Origin: SAR202 cluster bacterium AG-426-M11 | GTDB lineage: Bacteria; Chloroflexota; Dehalococcoidia; Lucifugimonadales; UBA826 | Length of the DNA stretch: 61,513 nt | NCBI GenBank assembly: GCA_003213095.1 | Contig: QCNV01000007.1 | Span: 1 to 61,513 of the forward strand | Reading direction: 5' to 3' | Shown: positions 26,952-36,810 of the stretch, piece after piece | Layout of the letters: the number at the start of each line of letters is the position of its first letter | How positions within the stretch are numbered: position 1 is the first letter of the stretch | Translations under genes and position numbers: made by a program | The notes under the pieces: generated by a model | The model's database searches: none | The model's input: the letters and a program-made list of their open reading frames with translations, nothing else | Told to the model about the DNA's origin: nothing

Positions 26952-27932
26952 ATGTTTGCTGCAAGAATTACCGCACCCAAAAAGTTTGAAATTGAGGATA
27001 TCGCGATTCCTGAAATTAATGATGGGCAATGTTTAATTAAATTAGAAAATTGGTCTGTATGTGGCAGTGATATACGTCATGGTTATGGGCCTGTTTTTTC
27101 TGAAGAGCATTATCCTATGAAACATGGAGGAAATTGTCATGAATGTGCTGGGACAATTGTAGAAAGTAAATCAAATAAATTTAAAGTTGGCCAAAGGGTA
27201 ATTGTTCTTCCCAGTGCAGAGAGTCATGGGGGATTAGTAGAATATTATCCTGGAGATGAAGGTAAGATGGCATTAATTCCGGATCATGGAGATCTCAGTG
27301 AATGGATTTTATGTCAGCCTTCAGGAACAGTTTTATATGCATGCCAACAAATGGGAACCATATTAGGTAAAGATGTAGTGATTTTTGGTCAAGGCAGTAT
27401 AGGCTTATCTTTTACTGCTATTGTTGCTCGAGCTGGTGCTAGGCGGGTAATAGCTGTTGACCCTTTGGATTATAGGCTTGAATGGGGCAAAAATTTTGGG
27501 GCAACACACACAATTAACCCGGATCTAGTAGATTTAGATGAGGCTTTGTCGGAAATCACTGAAGGTAAGTTAGCAGATATTTCTGTAGAAGCTGCAGGAT
27601 TTCCAGATACATTGAATGCGTCTATTAGAAGTGCGACTAAAGACGGTAAAGTAATCATTTTTGGGATTCAACATGATGGTCCTGATGGAAGATGGACTCC
27701 AATAGACACTCAATATTTTTTGAAAAATACTCCTATAATTATTCCTACTCAAGCATCTAGAAGCGGTGACCCCATTGGGCATATTGAACGAATGATTGAA
27801 TTAAAAGAAAGAGGATGGTGGGATCCCGGAAAAATGAAAACTCATGAAATGAAATTTTCAGATGTCAATTCTGCTTATGATCAATATGAACAATACGAAG
27901 ATGAAATTATTAAAGTTGTAATGAGTATTTAA
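26952..27932 (+). CDS. Zinc-type alcohol/polyol dehydrogenase (MDR family)
   Basis: A 326-aa medium-chain dehydrogenase. The catalytic zinc Cys is in CGSDIRHG, followed by HGGNCHECAG with the Glu; the Rossmann site reads VVIFGQGSIGLSF. The four-Cys structural zinc lobe is absent. The closest groups are threonine dehydrogenase/sorbitol dehydrogenase-like enzymes. It sits between a cupin and an aldo/keto reductase, suggesting sugar or polyol oxidation. Confidence 0.85.
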   Translation: MFAARITAPKKFEIEDIAIPEINDGQCLIKLENWSVCGSDIRHGYGPVFSEEHYPMKHGGNCHECAGTIVESKSNKFKVGQRVIVLPSAESHGGLVEYYPGDEGKMALIPDHGDLSEWILCQPSGTVLYACQQMGTILGKDVVIFGQGSIGLSFTAIVARAGARRVIAVDPLDYRLEWGKNFGATHTINPDLVDLDEALSEITEGKLADISVEAAGFPDTLNASIRSATKDGKVIIFGIQHDGPDGRWTPIDTQYFLKNTPIIIPTQASRSGDPIGHIERMIELKERGWWDPGKMKTHEMKFSDVNSAYDQYEQYEDEIIKVVMSI

Positions 27933-27947
27933 TAGGAACATTCAAAT

Positions 27948-28877
27948 ATGAGATATAGAAAATTAGGAAATACAGGGTTAGATGTTTCTGTAATTGGATT
28001 AGGTGCTAATAACTTCGGAGGCCGATTAGATTTTGATCAAACTAAAATAGTATTAGATCAAGTATTAGATGAAGGAATTAATTTAATAGATACTTCCAAT
28101 AGTTATGGGAATACCCTTTCTGAAGAGTATATAGGCAGAGCTTTGGAGAATCGTAGAGAATCAGTGGTTTTGGCTACTAAAGTTTCTACAAGAATGGGGG
28201 AAGGTCCCAACCAAGCTGGAAATTCTAGAAAACATATTATGGATCAAGTTGAAAAAAGTCTGTCTCGTTTAAGAACAGATTATATAGATTTATATCAAAT
28301 TCACTGGTGGGATCCGTATACACCTGTAGAAGAAACATTGAGAGCTTTGGATGATTTAGTTTCACAAGGAAAAGTCCGTTATTTTGGTTGTTCAAATTTT
28401 GATGCTTGGCAAGTGTGTGAATCTGTTTGGACCTCATCATCTTTAGGTATTAACAGTTTTGTTAGTGTTCAGCCTCATTACAGTATGCTTGAGCGTTCAG
28501 TTGAAAAAGAATTGATTCCATTTTGTGAAAAGTATGACTTAGGTATTCTTCCTTATTTTCCATTGGCTAATGGCTTTTTAACTGGAAAATATAAAAGAGA
28601 CCAAGCAATTCCTGACGGGACTAGGTTGCAGTCAGCAGATCGGTTTGAAGTAATGTCAGAGAAGAATTTTGATATTTTGGATAAATTAATAGAATTCAGC
28701 TCAGAAAGAGGAAAATCAGTACTCGATTTAGCTTTTGCTTGGCTCCTATGGAATAAAAATATTAGTTCTGTGATAGCTGGTGCTACAAAACCTGAACAAG
28801 TTACTTCAAATGCTTCTACATGTGATTGGGATTTGAGTGATGAGGAATACCAAGAAGTAACTGCAATATTAGATTAA
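27948..28877 (+). CDS. Aldo/keto reductase
   Basis: A 309-aa NADPH-dependent TIM-barrel oxidoreductase. The tetrad is visible: Asp and Tyr in DTSNSYG, Lys in LATKVS, and His in YQIHWWDPY. The GTKPEQ-type cofactor loop reads GATKPEQV near the end. It belongs to the AKR11/12-like group of sugar or aldehyde reductases. It is the last gene of the cupin-dehydrogenase run and shares a TTAA stop with the convergent lactonase gene. Confidence 0.88.
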   Translation: MRYRKLGNTGLDVSVIGLGANNFGGRLDFDQTKIVLDQVLDEGINLIDTSNSYGNTLSEEYIGRALENRRESVVLATKVSTRMGEGPNQAGNSRKHIMDQVEKSLSRLRTDYIDLYQIHWWDPYTPVEETLRALDDLVSQGKVRYFGCSNFDAWQVCESVWTSSSLGINSFVSVQPHYSMLERSVEKELIPFCEKYDLGILPYFPLANGFLTGKYKRDQAIPDGTRLQSADRFEVMSEKNFDILDKLIEFSSERGKSVLDLAFAWLLWNKNISSVIAGATKPEQVTSNASTCDWDLSDEEYQEVTAILD

Positions 28878-29833
28878 CTGAGAGCCGCTCCGGTTGCTCC
28901 TACGTATAATGAATAAACTGACTTACTAGCGGTAATGAATAATCTATTTTTTTTGATGCCCCCAAATGTTAAGTTTGATGGTTTTTCTGGAAGATGAATT
29001 CTTCCAATTAGTGATCCTTTGGGGTTATAAACAGATATTGAATTTGTTCCGTTTTGAGCTGAGCACCAAAGATTTCCATCAGTATCACATCTAATTCCAT
29101 CTGTACCATCATTTTTAGTATCTATAAATATTTTTCCGTCATTAATCGATTTTCCATCTTCAGATAGGAGATATTCGTAAGTTACCCTAGGGTTTATAGA
29201 GCCAGAATCCGCTATATATAGTTTTTTGTAATCGGGAGAAAAACAAAGTCCATTAGGTTTTAATATTTGATCCGTATTCATTCTAGAAATTTCTAGTGTA
29301 CTTGAATCAATTCTATAAACTCCTGGATCAATTTCGGATTCGGATACATCACCCTCGTAATTACCAAGAATTCCATAATCTGGATCGGTAAACCATACAG
29401 ACCCGTCTGAATGAACTGTTAAATCATTTGGAGAATTTAACTTTGCATTTTCATAATGATCAGCTAATACAGTTATAGAACCATCATATTCTGTTCGTGT
29501 TACTCGTCTAGAAAGATGTTCACAAGTAATTAATCTACCTTGTAAATCTCTTGCATTACCGTTTGCATTATTGGATGGTGATCTAAATGTAGAGAATGTT
29601 CCATTATCCTCTTCCCATTTTATAATTCTATTGTTGGGAATATCGCTAAATAATAGATATCTTCCATCTCCAAACCAAGCTGGTCCTTCTGACCATCTGC
29701 TTCCTGTGAATATTCTTTCTATATAACCGTTACCTATAACATATTTTTTAAATTCATCAGATATTATTTCTATAGCGGGGTCTGGATAAACTATATTATC
29801 TTTTTCCCAGTCTCTATCTAATTTTCTATCCAT
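28874..29833 (-). CDS. SMP-30/gluconolactonase-type lactonase
   Basis: A 319-aa six-bladed propeller of the SMP-30/LRE family (sugar lactonases and related esterases). Metal-site residues are visible: Glu in WSEGPAWFGDGR, Asn in LNSPNDLTV, and Asp in IADSGS. No signal peptide is seen, so it is probably cytoplasmic. With the facing dehydrogenase and reductase it could hydrolyse an aldonolactone; that link is inference. Confidence 0.85.
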   Translation of the reverse strand: MDRKLDRDWEKDNIVYPDPAIEIISDEFKKYVIGNGYIERIFTGSRWSEGPAWFGDGRYLLFSDIPNNRIIKWEEDNGTFSTFRSPSNNANGNARDLQGRLITCEHLSRRVTRTEYDGSITVLADHYENAKLNSPNDLTVHSDGSVWFTDPDYGILGNYEGDVSESEIDPGVYRIDSSTLEISRMNTDQILKPNGLCFSPDYKKLYIADSGSINPRVTYEYLLSEDGKSINDGKIFIDTKNDGTDGIRCDTDGNLWCSAQNGTNSISVYNPKGSLIGRIHLPEKPSNLTFGGIKKNRLFITASKSVYSLYVGATGAALS

Positions 29834-29855
29834 ATTTCACCTATAAATTTTCTTA

Positions 29856-30242
29856 TTAATCTTCATTTGATTTAAATGTATTAGCTTGTTTTCTTTGTTC
29901 TCTAACGAATTCTAAAACTGTATTAATGCCATCTGGTGGAGCACCCATTTTAATTGCAGAAATTTTGTCTTTCTCTGATCTTTTTTCATCTCCTATTGCT
30001 AGGTATGCGACCGACCTGTTACCTAAAGCATCCGAGTTATTAGGGTTAATTTTTAAAGCATTAGAAAAACTAATTATTGCTTGGTCAAAGCCTCCTAAAG
30101 TTAAAAATGCTGTTCCCAAATTATAGTGAATTTCAAAATTGTTCGGATCTTCCCATACAGCTTTTTCGAATTCTTCTATTGCTTCTTCGTGAAGTCCAAG
30201 TTTTGCTTTATTAAGTCCTACTTTAAAATGTTCAGAATTCAT
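29856..30242 (-). CDS. TPR-repeat protein
   Basis: A 128-aa soluble protein of about three tetratricopeptide repeats (blocks around EAIEEFEKAVWEDPNN, YNLGTAFLTLGGFDQAI and ALKINPNNSDALGN), followed by a helical tail. It is a protein-interaction scaffold with no enzyme motif. It lies 22 bp upstream of the lactonase gene, so the two are probably cotranscribed. Confidence 0.8.
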   Translation of the reverse strand: MNSEHFKVGLNKAKLGLHEEAIEEFEKAVWEDPNNFEIHYNLGTAFLTLGGFDQAIISFSNALKINPNNSDALGNRSVAYLAIGDEKRSEKDKISAIKMGAPPDGINTVLEFVREQRKQANTFKSNED

Positions 30243-30346
30243 GACTCAAATTGTTTACCTGTTTTTAAAAATTTTAGCTAATTAGTATTCGGAAATTTGT
30301 GTATTCCGGACTATACTATAGGTTAACTATTTTATATGGATTAAAA

Positions 30347-31615
30347 ATGTTTCCTCAAGTGAAAATACAAAAATTTTATTATGGTTGGTTAGTTTTAGCC
30401 GTAGGTTTTTTTGTAATAATGTGTGGAATGGGAATCAGGTCGAGTTTTGGTGTTTTTATAACCCCTATGGAAGAAGACTTGAATTGGAATAGAAACACTA
30501 TTACTAGAGTATTGTCTTTGGGGATTTTTATTGGAGCATTGTCGTTTGTAGTAGTTGGATATCTAAATGACAAATTTGGTGGAAGATTAATTGTAATAGT
30601 CTGTTTATCTGTACTTGGTTTAACTACTTTTTTTACTGGTCGAATAAATTCTATTCCATCGTTTGTATTGATTTACGCTTTTATAGGTAGTTTTGCTTCT
30701 AGTGGAGTAGGATTTGTAGTTATTCATAGTATCTTATCTAAATGGTTTTCAAGGAGAAGGCCTCTTGCGATTAGTATTTCAGTAGCAGGAGGGTCTATTG
30801 GGCCTACTTTATTTGCGCCGTTTTCAGCTTACTTAGTTCAAGCATATGAATGGAGAACAGCTCTTTATATCTTGGGAGCATTTATTATTTTCATTGGTGT
30901 TCCCTTAGTCGTAGTTTTTTTGAAAACCCAAAGTTCTAACAATTTACCTGATTTTGAAAAAATTGATGATTCTAAAACATTAAACCCAGAAATGTCTGGA
31001 ATTTTGTTTACTAATAAATGGACAGATGCTTTGAAATCGTTTCCATTTTGGCAAATATCATTAGCTTATTTAGTATGTGGTATTACTACAAATATTCTTT
31101 CAGTACACTTTGTTCCATTTGCGGAAGATCAAGGAATCCCTAAGCTTACCGCTGCATCCATTTTTGGCTTGATGATGGGTCTAAATTCTGTGGGAGTTTT
31201 ATTAGCTGGCGTTACCGCTATGAAAATCAATCAAAAATTTGTTTTGGGTGCTGCTTACACATTAAGAGGAATAGCTTATTTAATGTTGTTGGGTGTAGGG
31301 GGTGAAGTTGGATTGATAATGTTTGCAATATTAGGAGGAATTTCTTGGTTACCTACAGTTTCAATGACATCTTTGTTGTTAGCAGACATTTATGGTGTTA
31401 AAAATTTAGGCACAATTAATGGAATGTCCAATATGTATCATCAGATTGGTGGTGCTTTATGTGTTTTTTTGACTGGAGAAATTCAACAAATGACGGGTTC
31501 TTACGATATTCCTTTTGTGATAGCTGGCTTTACTTTGATTTTTGCAAGCATTATCTCGTTTAGCATTAGAGAAAAAAGATACTCTTATAAATATAATCCT
31601 GTGTTAGCATCCTAA
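30347..31615 (+). CDS. MFS transporter, MCT/OFA-like family
   Basis: A 12-helix carrier of 422 aa from ATG 30347; an in-frame GTG at 30299 would add 16 residues that do not resemble the family. The opening FYYGWLVLAVGFF and the FGVFITPMEEDLNW segment are typical of monocarboxylate-porter and oxalate/formate-antiporter relatives, which move small organic acids. TATACT at about 30312 may be its -10. It is 28 bp upstream of gamma-glutamyltranspeptidase. Confidence 0.82.
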   Translation: MFPQVKIQKFYYGWLVLAVGFFVIMCGMGIRSSFGVFITPMEEDLNWNRNTITRVLSLGIFIGALSFVVVGYLNDKFGGRLIVIVCLSVLGLTTFFTGRINSIPSFVLIYAFIGSFASSGVGFVVIHSILSKWFSRRRPLAISISVAGGSIGPTLFAPFSAYLVQAYEWRTALYILGAFIIFIGVPLVVVFLKTQSSNNLPDFEKIDDSKTLNPEMSGILFTNKWTDALKSFPFWQISLAYLVCGITTNILSVHFVPFAEDQGIPKLTAASIFGLMMGLNSVGVLLAGVTAMKINQKFVLGAAYTLRGIAYLMLLGVGGEVGLIMFAILGGISWLPTVSMTSLLLADIYGVKNLGTINGMSNMYHQIGGALCVFLTGEIQQMTGSYDIPFVIAGFTLIFASIISFSIREKRYSYKYNPVLAS

Positions 31616-31643
31616 ATTATTTAATGATTTAAGGAACTCAGAT

Positions 31644-33455
31644 ATGAATAAAGATAAGAATATTCCAGTTGGATTTTCGTTAGAGCAAGGTGATTTAAAT
31701 AGACCTTCTACGGGTAGGCCTGTAATTTATGCTAATAATGGGATTATATCTAGTGGTCACTATTTAACTTCTATGGCAGGCATGAAAATGTTACTTTCAG
31801 GCGGAAATGCTTTTGACGCCTTGGTTTCTTCAACAATTGCAGCTGCTGTAATTGAGCCAATAGCTTCTTACTCTTTAGGTGCTGAGGCTGTATATATGCT
31901 TTATGATGCAAAAAATGATGAAATTATTTCTTTGTGTGGACAAGGCACATTATCCTTGCAGGCTACACCTAGTTTTTTCCAAAATAAAGGATTAGAAAAT
32001 ATTCCTACAGGTCCGGGCCAGAATGCCCCACTTTCATTTACTGTCCCTGGTGTAGTTAAATCATCTTTGTCTCTTCTAATGCAATATGGAACTAAATCTG
32101 TTGAAGAAGTATTTGCCCCTGCAATTGAATATGCTGATAAAGGTATTCCAAATTATGAGTATATGATTGAAAGGCTGAATTCGGGTGATTCCGTTAAGCA
32201 ATTTGAGCTTTTTCCTCCAGGTGGAAAAGAGATATTTTTTGATAATGATGAATTGCCGAAACCTGGGACATTATTAGTTCAAAAAGCCCTGGGAAAAGTA
32301 TTAAAAATGATGGTTGATGCAGAAAATAATGCTATTGGTCATAGAAATGACAGGATTTTGGCTGCTAGCAAATGTTTTTATGAAGATGAACTTGCAGATT
32401 TGATTTCAAATGAATCTAAATCCGTAGGTGGAATTTTACAAAAAGAAGATTTGGAAAGTTATTCTGAAAAATATGAAACTCCCATTGATATTTCATTTAT
32501 GGGACACAAAATTCATAGCCATTCAACTTGGACTCAGGGGCCTGTTTTATTACAGGCATTAAATATTTTGGAAAATTTTGATCTCAAATCCATGGGACAT
32601 AATTCTTCACAGTATATTCATACAATTGTTGAGGCTTTAAAATTAGCTTTAGCAGATAGAGAAGCTTTTTATGGGGATCCTGATTTTTCTACTATTCCAA
32701 TTGATGGACTAATTTCGAAAGAATATGCAAAAGAGCGATCAAAAATGATTTCAATGGATAAGGCTTCACCCGGATTACCTGATTATGGAAATCCATGGGC
32801 ATTTTCAAAATCTGATGGAAAAGTATCTGCTCAGCCTTTTTACGATAAGAGTCTTGAATCTGATAATCAACATGAAGCGGGTACTACGCATATTTCAATA
32901 ATTGATAGACATGGAAATATGGCGTGCTCTACTCCTAGTGGAGGCGCATTTAATAAATCTGTTTTTTTCTCTGAACTTGGATTTGCTCTGAGCACTAGAA
33001 GTGAGATGACTAATTTGGTAGATGGTCATCCGAATGTTGCAGCACCTGGAAAAAGGCCAAGAACAAGCATAATTAATTATATTATTTCAAAAGATGATGT
33101 TCCGATCATGACTGTAGGATGTCCGGGAGGAGATGCGCAAACTCAAGGAAATTTACAGATGATTTTGAATACTTTGTTATGGGGTATGAATCCACAAGAG
33201 GCTTCAGAAGCTCCAAGGTTTTCTAGTGATAGTGCGCCTAATTCTTTTTATCCTCACACATATTTACCTGGAAATCTTTCTATGGAAGACGGTTTTGCTG
33301 AAGAAGTGAAAAGTGAATTAACAAAATTAGGTCACAAAATTACTTATGCTGCTACATGTGGCATGGGGGCCACAGTAGTAAAAAGAGACCCCAGTTCAGG
33401 AGTTTTATCAGCAGGTGCTGATCCTAGAAGAGCTTGTTATGCAATAGGGTATTGA
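31644..33455 (+). CDS. ggt: Gamma-glutamyltranspeptidase
   Basis: A 603-aa Ntn hydrolase that cleaves gamma-glutamyl bonds, for example in glutathione. The autoprocessing site and nucleophile is T414 in GTTHISIID, giving large and small subunits of about 413 and 190 aa. The small-subunit segments STPSGGAFN, GKRPRTS and CPGGDAQTQ are present. No signal peptide is visible, unlike many periplasmic GGTs, so a cytoplasmic role is possible. It is 6 bp upstream of proB, a direct user of glutamate. Confidence 0.92.
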   Translation: MNKDKNIPVGFSLEQGDLNRPSTGRPVIYANNGIISSGHYLTSMAGMKMLLSGGNAFDALVSSTIAAAVIEPIASYSLGAEAVYMLYDAKNDEIISLCGQGTLSLQATPSFFQNKGLENIPTGPGQNAPLSFTVPGVVKSSLSLLMQYGTKSVEEVFAPAIEYADKGIPNYEYMIERLNSGDSVKQFELFPPGGKEIFFDNDELPKPGTLLVQKALGKVLKMMVDAENNAIGHRNDRILAASKCFYEDELADLISNESKSVGGILQKEDLESYSEKYETPIDISFMGHKIHSHSTWTQGPVLLQALNILENFDLKSMGHNSSQYIHTIVEALKLALADREAFYGDPDFSTIPIDGLISKEYAKERSKMISMDKASPGLPDYGNPWAFSKSDGKVSAQPFYDKSLESDNQHEAGTTHISIIDRHGNMACSTPSGGAFNKSVFFSELGFALSTRSEMTNLVDGHPNVAAPGKRPRTSIINYIISKDDVPIMTVGCPGGDAQTQGNLQMILNTLLWGMNPQEASEAPRFSSDSAPNSFYPHTYLPGNLSMEDGFAEEVKSELTKLGHKITYAATCGMGATVVKRDPSSGVLSAGADPRRACYAIGY

Positions 33456-33461
33456 TGGTTT

Positions 33462-34583
33462 ATGTCAGAGACCTCTAACTATAAAAGAATTGTTGTTAAA
33501 GCTGGAACTAGCCTATTAACTGATGGGGGAGATTTCTTAAATTCTAAGATTATTCAGAGTTTGGTATCTCAAATTTCAGAATTACAATCTTCTGGGTATC
33601 AAATGGTTTATGTCTCATCTGGTGCTGTGGCTGCAGGAAAAAGTATTTTGAAGTCTTTTTCAATTGATTCAAAAGATTCTGAAAAACAAGTGTTGGCAGC
33701 TATAGGTCAGGGTAATTTGATTCATATATATGAAAAATTATTTCTAGATTATTCTATTCCTACAGCTCAAGCCCTACTTTCCAATAGAGATGTTGAAGAT
33801 CGTTTGGGATATTTGAATATTAGAAACACATTGTTATCGTTGATTGATCATGGAGTGGTTCCTATAGTTAATGAAAATGATGTTGTCGCAATTGATGAAT
33901 TGTCTGGAGAAGTATTTGGAGATAACGATCACCTTTCTGCTTTAGTAGCTAATATGCTAGATGCCGACTTGTTGATCATATTAGGTAGAGTTGAAGGGAT
34001 GTTTGATAAAGACCCCAATCTATTTTCTGATGCTAAATTGATTTCTTTTGTAGATTCTTCTGATCAAAATTTGGAATCTTATGCCGGCCCTTCATCTGAT
34101 TTAATGGGCAGAGGCGGAATGCTTACAAAGTTTGGTGCTGCTAAATTAGCAACAAACTCTGGAGTAGATGTAGTTATTGCAAGCGGTTTGGTGGACTCTG
34201 TTATAGAAAAGTTGTCTAAAGGACAAAAAATAGGGTCATTTTTCCCTTCTTCCGTCTCTCATCTTGAAAGTAGAAAACGCTGGATGTTAAGTAATTATGT
34301 TAAAGAAGCAAAGATTTTGATAGATGATGGGGCTTTAAAAGCTTTAAAAAACAAGAGCAGTTTGCTTCCTGTTGGTTTATTAGATGTGATAGGTGAATTT
34401 ACAAGGGGGGAAGTGATTTCAATTACTGATTCTAAAGGTGATTTAATTGGAATGGGAATTACGAATTATGATTCTCAGGATATTAAAAAAATCATTAAGG
34501 TAAAATCAGAAAATATAGAGAATGTATTAGGTTATCATTTTGGAAATGAAGTAGTTCATAGAAACAATATGGTGTTGATGTAA
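33462..34583 (+). CDS. proB: Glutamate 5-kinase
   Basis: This enzyme phosphorylates glutamate in the first step of proline synthesis. The amino-acid kinase domain (about 8-255) has VKAGTSLLT and VNENDVVA, and a C-terminal PUA domain (about 275-360) makes up the long form, 373 aa in all. The stop TAA and the proA ATG overlap by one base (TAATG). Confidence 0.95.
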   Translation: MSETSNYKRIVVKAGTSLLTDGGDFLNSKIIQSLVSQISELQSSGYQMVYVSSGAVAAGKSILKSFSIDSKDSEKQVLAAIGQGNLIHIYEKLFLDYSIPTAQALLSNRDVEDRLGYLNIRNTLLSLIDHGVVPIVNENDVVAIDELSGEVFGDNDHLSALVANMLDADLLIILGRVEGMFDKDPNLFSDAKLISFVDSSDQNLESYAGPSSDLMGRGGMLTKFGAAKLATNSGVDVVIASGLVDSVIEKLSKGQKIGSFFPSSVSHLESRKRWMLSNYVKEAKILIDDGALKALKNKSSLLPVGLLDVIGEFTRGEVISITDSKGDLIGMGITNYDSQDIKKIIKVKSENIENVLGYHFGNEVVHRNNMVLM

Positions 34584-35845
34584 TGTCTGATTTAAAACTT
34601 TTAGGTAAGAATGCAAGATTAGCGTCCAAAGTTATATCTAATTTATCAGCCGAAAAAACAAATTTATTGATTAAAAATATTGCAAAAGAATTAATCAATC
34701 AATCTAGTCAAATAATTGATAAAAACAAATTAGATATTGAAGCTGCTCAATCAAAAGGTATGTCAGCAGCCATGATAGATAGATTGGTGCTGAATGAAGA
34801 AAGAATCACACAGATTTCTAATGATGCTTTAGCAGTAAGTAAATTAGATGATGTTGTGGGTGAAATTATAGATCATAAAGTTATGGATAATGGGTTAGAT
34901 GTGAGTAGGATTCGTGTTCCATTGGGTGTAATCGGAGTGATATATGAAAGCCGTCCTAATGTAACTATTGATATAGCTTGTTTATGTATTAAATCTGGAA
35001 ATGCTGTGATTTTACGTGGTGGTAGTGAATCAATAAATTCAAATTTGATTCTTACTCAAATTATTCAAAAAGTTTTGTCAGACATGAGTCTATCAACAGA
35101 GATTGTTCAATTAGTTCAAAGCACTGATAGGTCTTTGATCAATGAAATGCTTCGTCTTGATGAGTGTATAGACTTGATGATTCCTAGAGGGGGCCAAGAG
35201 TTGGTTAATATGGTAGCAAAGAATGCCTCTATGCCCTCTATAACTGGAGGTGTGGGAGTTTGTCATACATATATAGATGAGAGTGCGAATTGGAATGATG
35301 CAGTAGAAATTGTGAATAATGCTAAAGTGCAAAGACCCTATGTATGCAATGCTATGGATACAGTTTTAATACATTCAAAAATTGCTTCTGATTTGTTGCC
35401 GGAAATTGCCAACCGCCTGTCTCAATCAAATGTTGAGTTTCGATGCGATAGCAGGTCATTTGATATATTGAAAAATGTTAAAAACGCTAAAACAACATTA
35501 GCATCTGATCAAGATTGGGATACAGAATTTTTAGATTTAATAGCTGGAGTTAAAGTTGTAGACTCTCTTGATATGGCTTTAGACCATATAGATGCTCATG
35601 GAACAGGTCATTCTGAAGCGATAATTACTAACAATTCTGATTCAATCTCTAGATTTAGAAACGAAGTTGATGCTAGTGCAGTAATGATTAATTCATCAAC
35701 TAGATTTAATGATGGTGGTCAATTGGGATTGGGTGCTGAAGTTGCTATTAGTACAAATAAATTACATGCTAGAGGTCCAATGGGGTTAAGGGAATTAATG
35801 TCGTATAAGTGGATTGTTCAAGGTGACGGTCAAATTAGAAAATAG
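34583..35845 (+). CDS. proA: Gamma-glutamyl phosphate reductase
   Basis: An aldehyde-dehydrogenase-fold enzyme of 420 aa that makes glutamate semialdehyde in proline synthesis. Family blocks are clear: GVIGVIYESRPNVT, GNAVILRGGSES, the catalytic Cys in RPYVCNAMDT, and GLGAEVAIST. It is coupled to proB, and an esterase gene follows after 14 bp. Confidence 0.96.
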   Translation: MSDLKLLGKNARLASKVISNLSAEKTNLLIKNIAKELINQSSQIIDKNKLDIEAAQSKGMSAAMIDRLVLNEERITQISNDALAVSKLDDVVGEIIDHKVMDNGLDVSRIRVPLGVIGVIYESRPNVTIDIACLCIKSGNAVILRGGSESINSNLILTQIIQKVLSDMSLSTEIVQLVQSTDRSLINEMLRLDECIDLMIPRGGQELVNMVAKNASMPSITGGVGVCHTYIDESANWNDAVEIVNNAKVQRPYVCNAMDTVLIHSKIASDLLPEIANRLSQSNVEFRCDSRSFDILKNVKNAKTTLASDQDWDTEFLDLIAGVKVVDSLDMALDHIDAHGTGHSEAIITNNSDSISRFRNEVDASAVMINSSTRFNDGGQLGLGAEVAISTNKLHARGPMGLRELMSYKWIVQGDGQIRK

Positions 35846-35859
35846 TAGTTGAGGTTTAA

Positions 35860-36810
35860 GTGATAGAAGAAACAGATTTTTTTTCAAAAGATATGGAACG
35901 TGAAAATGATCAGTTTGTTGAAGAAAAAATCCTTCAAGGTGCTAATTTTCCCGATTTGCATGAAGTTTCTCATTTAAAAACCAGATCTGATATGGAATCA
36001 GGTGTAGGTAAATATGTTGCACCATTGTTATTAGATGAGGCTGTTGAGAAAAACATTCCTACATCAAATGGTAATGTTCCTGTCAGAATGTTTTTACCAA
36101 AAGGTCAAATTGAAGGCGTTTATTTACATTTTCATGGGGGTGGTTGGGTAATTGGCACATCTCATATGCAAGATCAGAAATTAAAAGACATTTCTGATGA
36201 ATGTAATGCGGTTGTGATGAGTGTTGAATATAGGTTGGCTCCTGAACACAGGTACCCTGCAGCACAAGATGACTGTGAGGAGGTTGCGTTGTGGGTAATT
36301 AAACACTGTAAAAATGAATTTGGTACAGAAAAAATTGTTGTAGGCGGAGAATCAGCTGGAGCTCATTTATCAACATCAACTTTAATTAGACTTAGAGATA
36401 AGCATCAATTTACAGGCTTTAAAGGTGCAAACCTTGTATATGGTGTGTATGACTTATCTATGACTCCGAGCTCTAAGTTATGGGGTAATGAAAAAGGTTT
36501 ATTAAATACTCCTGGAATGGAATGGTTTATCGATCATTATCTTCAAGATCTAGACAGAACGGATCCAGATATTTCGCCTTTATATTCAGATTTAAGTGAT
36601 ATGCCAAATGCACTGTTTACTGTTGGTACAAGGGATTTGTTACTGGACGATACATTGTTTATGCATTCTAGGTGGGAATTTTCAGGAAATGACGCTACAT
36701 TGAATGTTTATGCTGGAGCAACACATGGTTTTGATTCATTACCAACTCAATTAGCAATCAATGTTCAGAAAAGGATTAGAAGTTTTATTTCTCAGTGTTT
36801 TTCGAGTTAA
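35860..36810 (+). CDS. Alpha/beta hydrolase (hormone-sensitive-lipase-like esterase)
   Basis: A 316-aa esterase starting at GTG. The oxyanion motif HGGGW, the nucleophile elbow GGESAGAH, the acid in GTRDLLLDD and the His in ATHGFDS complete the HSL-family active site. It would cleave short acyl esters or carbamates; the substrate is unknown. It follows proA by 14 bp, and its 3' end overlaps the convergent MFS gene by 26 bp. Confidence 0.88.
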   Translation: MIEETDFFSKDMERENDQFVEEKILQGANFPDLHEVSHLKTRSDMESGVGKYVAPLLLDEAVEKNIPTSNGNVPVRMFLPKGQIEGVYLHFHGGGWVIGTSHMQDQKLKDISDECNAVVMSVEYRLAPEHRYPAAQDDCEEVALWVIKHCKNEFGTEKIVVGGESAGAHLSTSTLIRLRDKHQFTGFKGANLVYGVYDLSMTPSSKLWGNEKGLLNTPGMEWFIDHYLQDLDRTDPDISPLYSDLSDMPNALFTVGTRDLLLDDTLFMHSRWEFSGNDATLNVYAGATHGFDSLPTQLAINVQKRIRSFISQCFSS

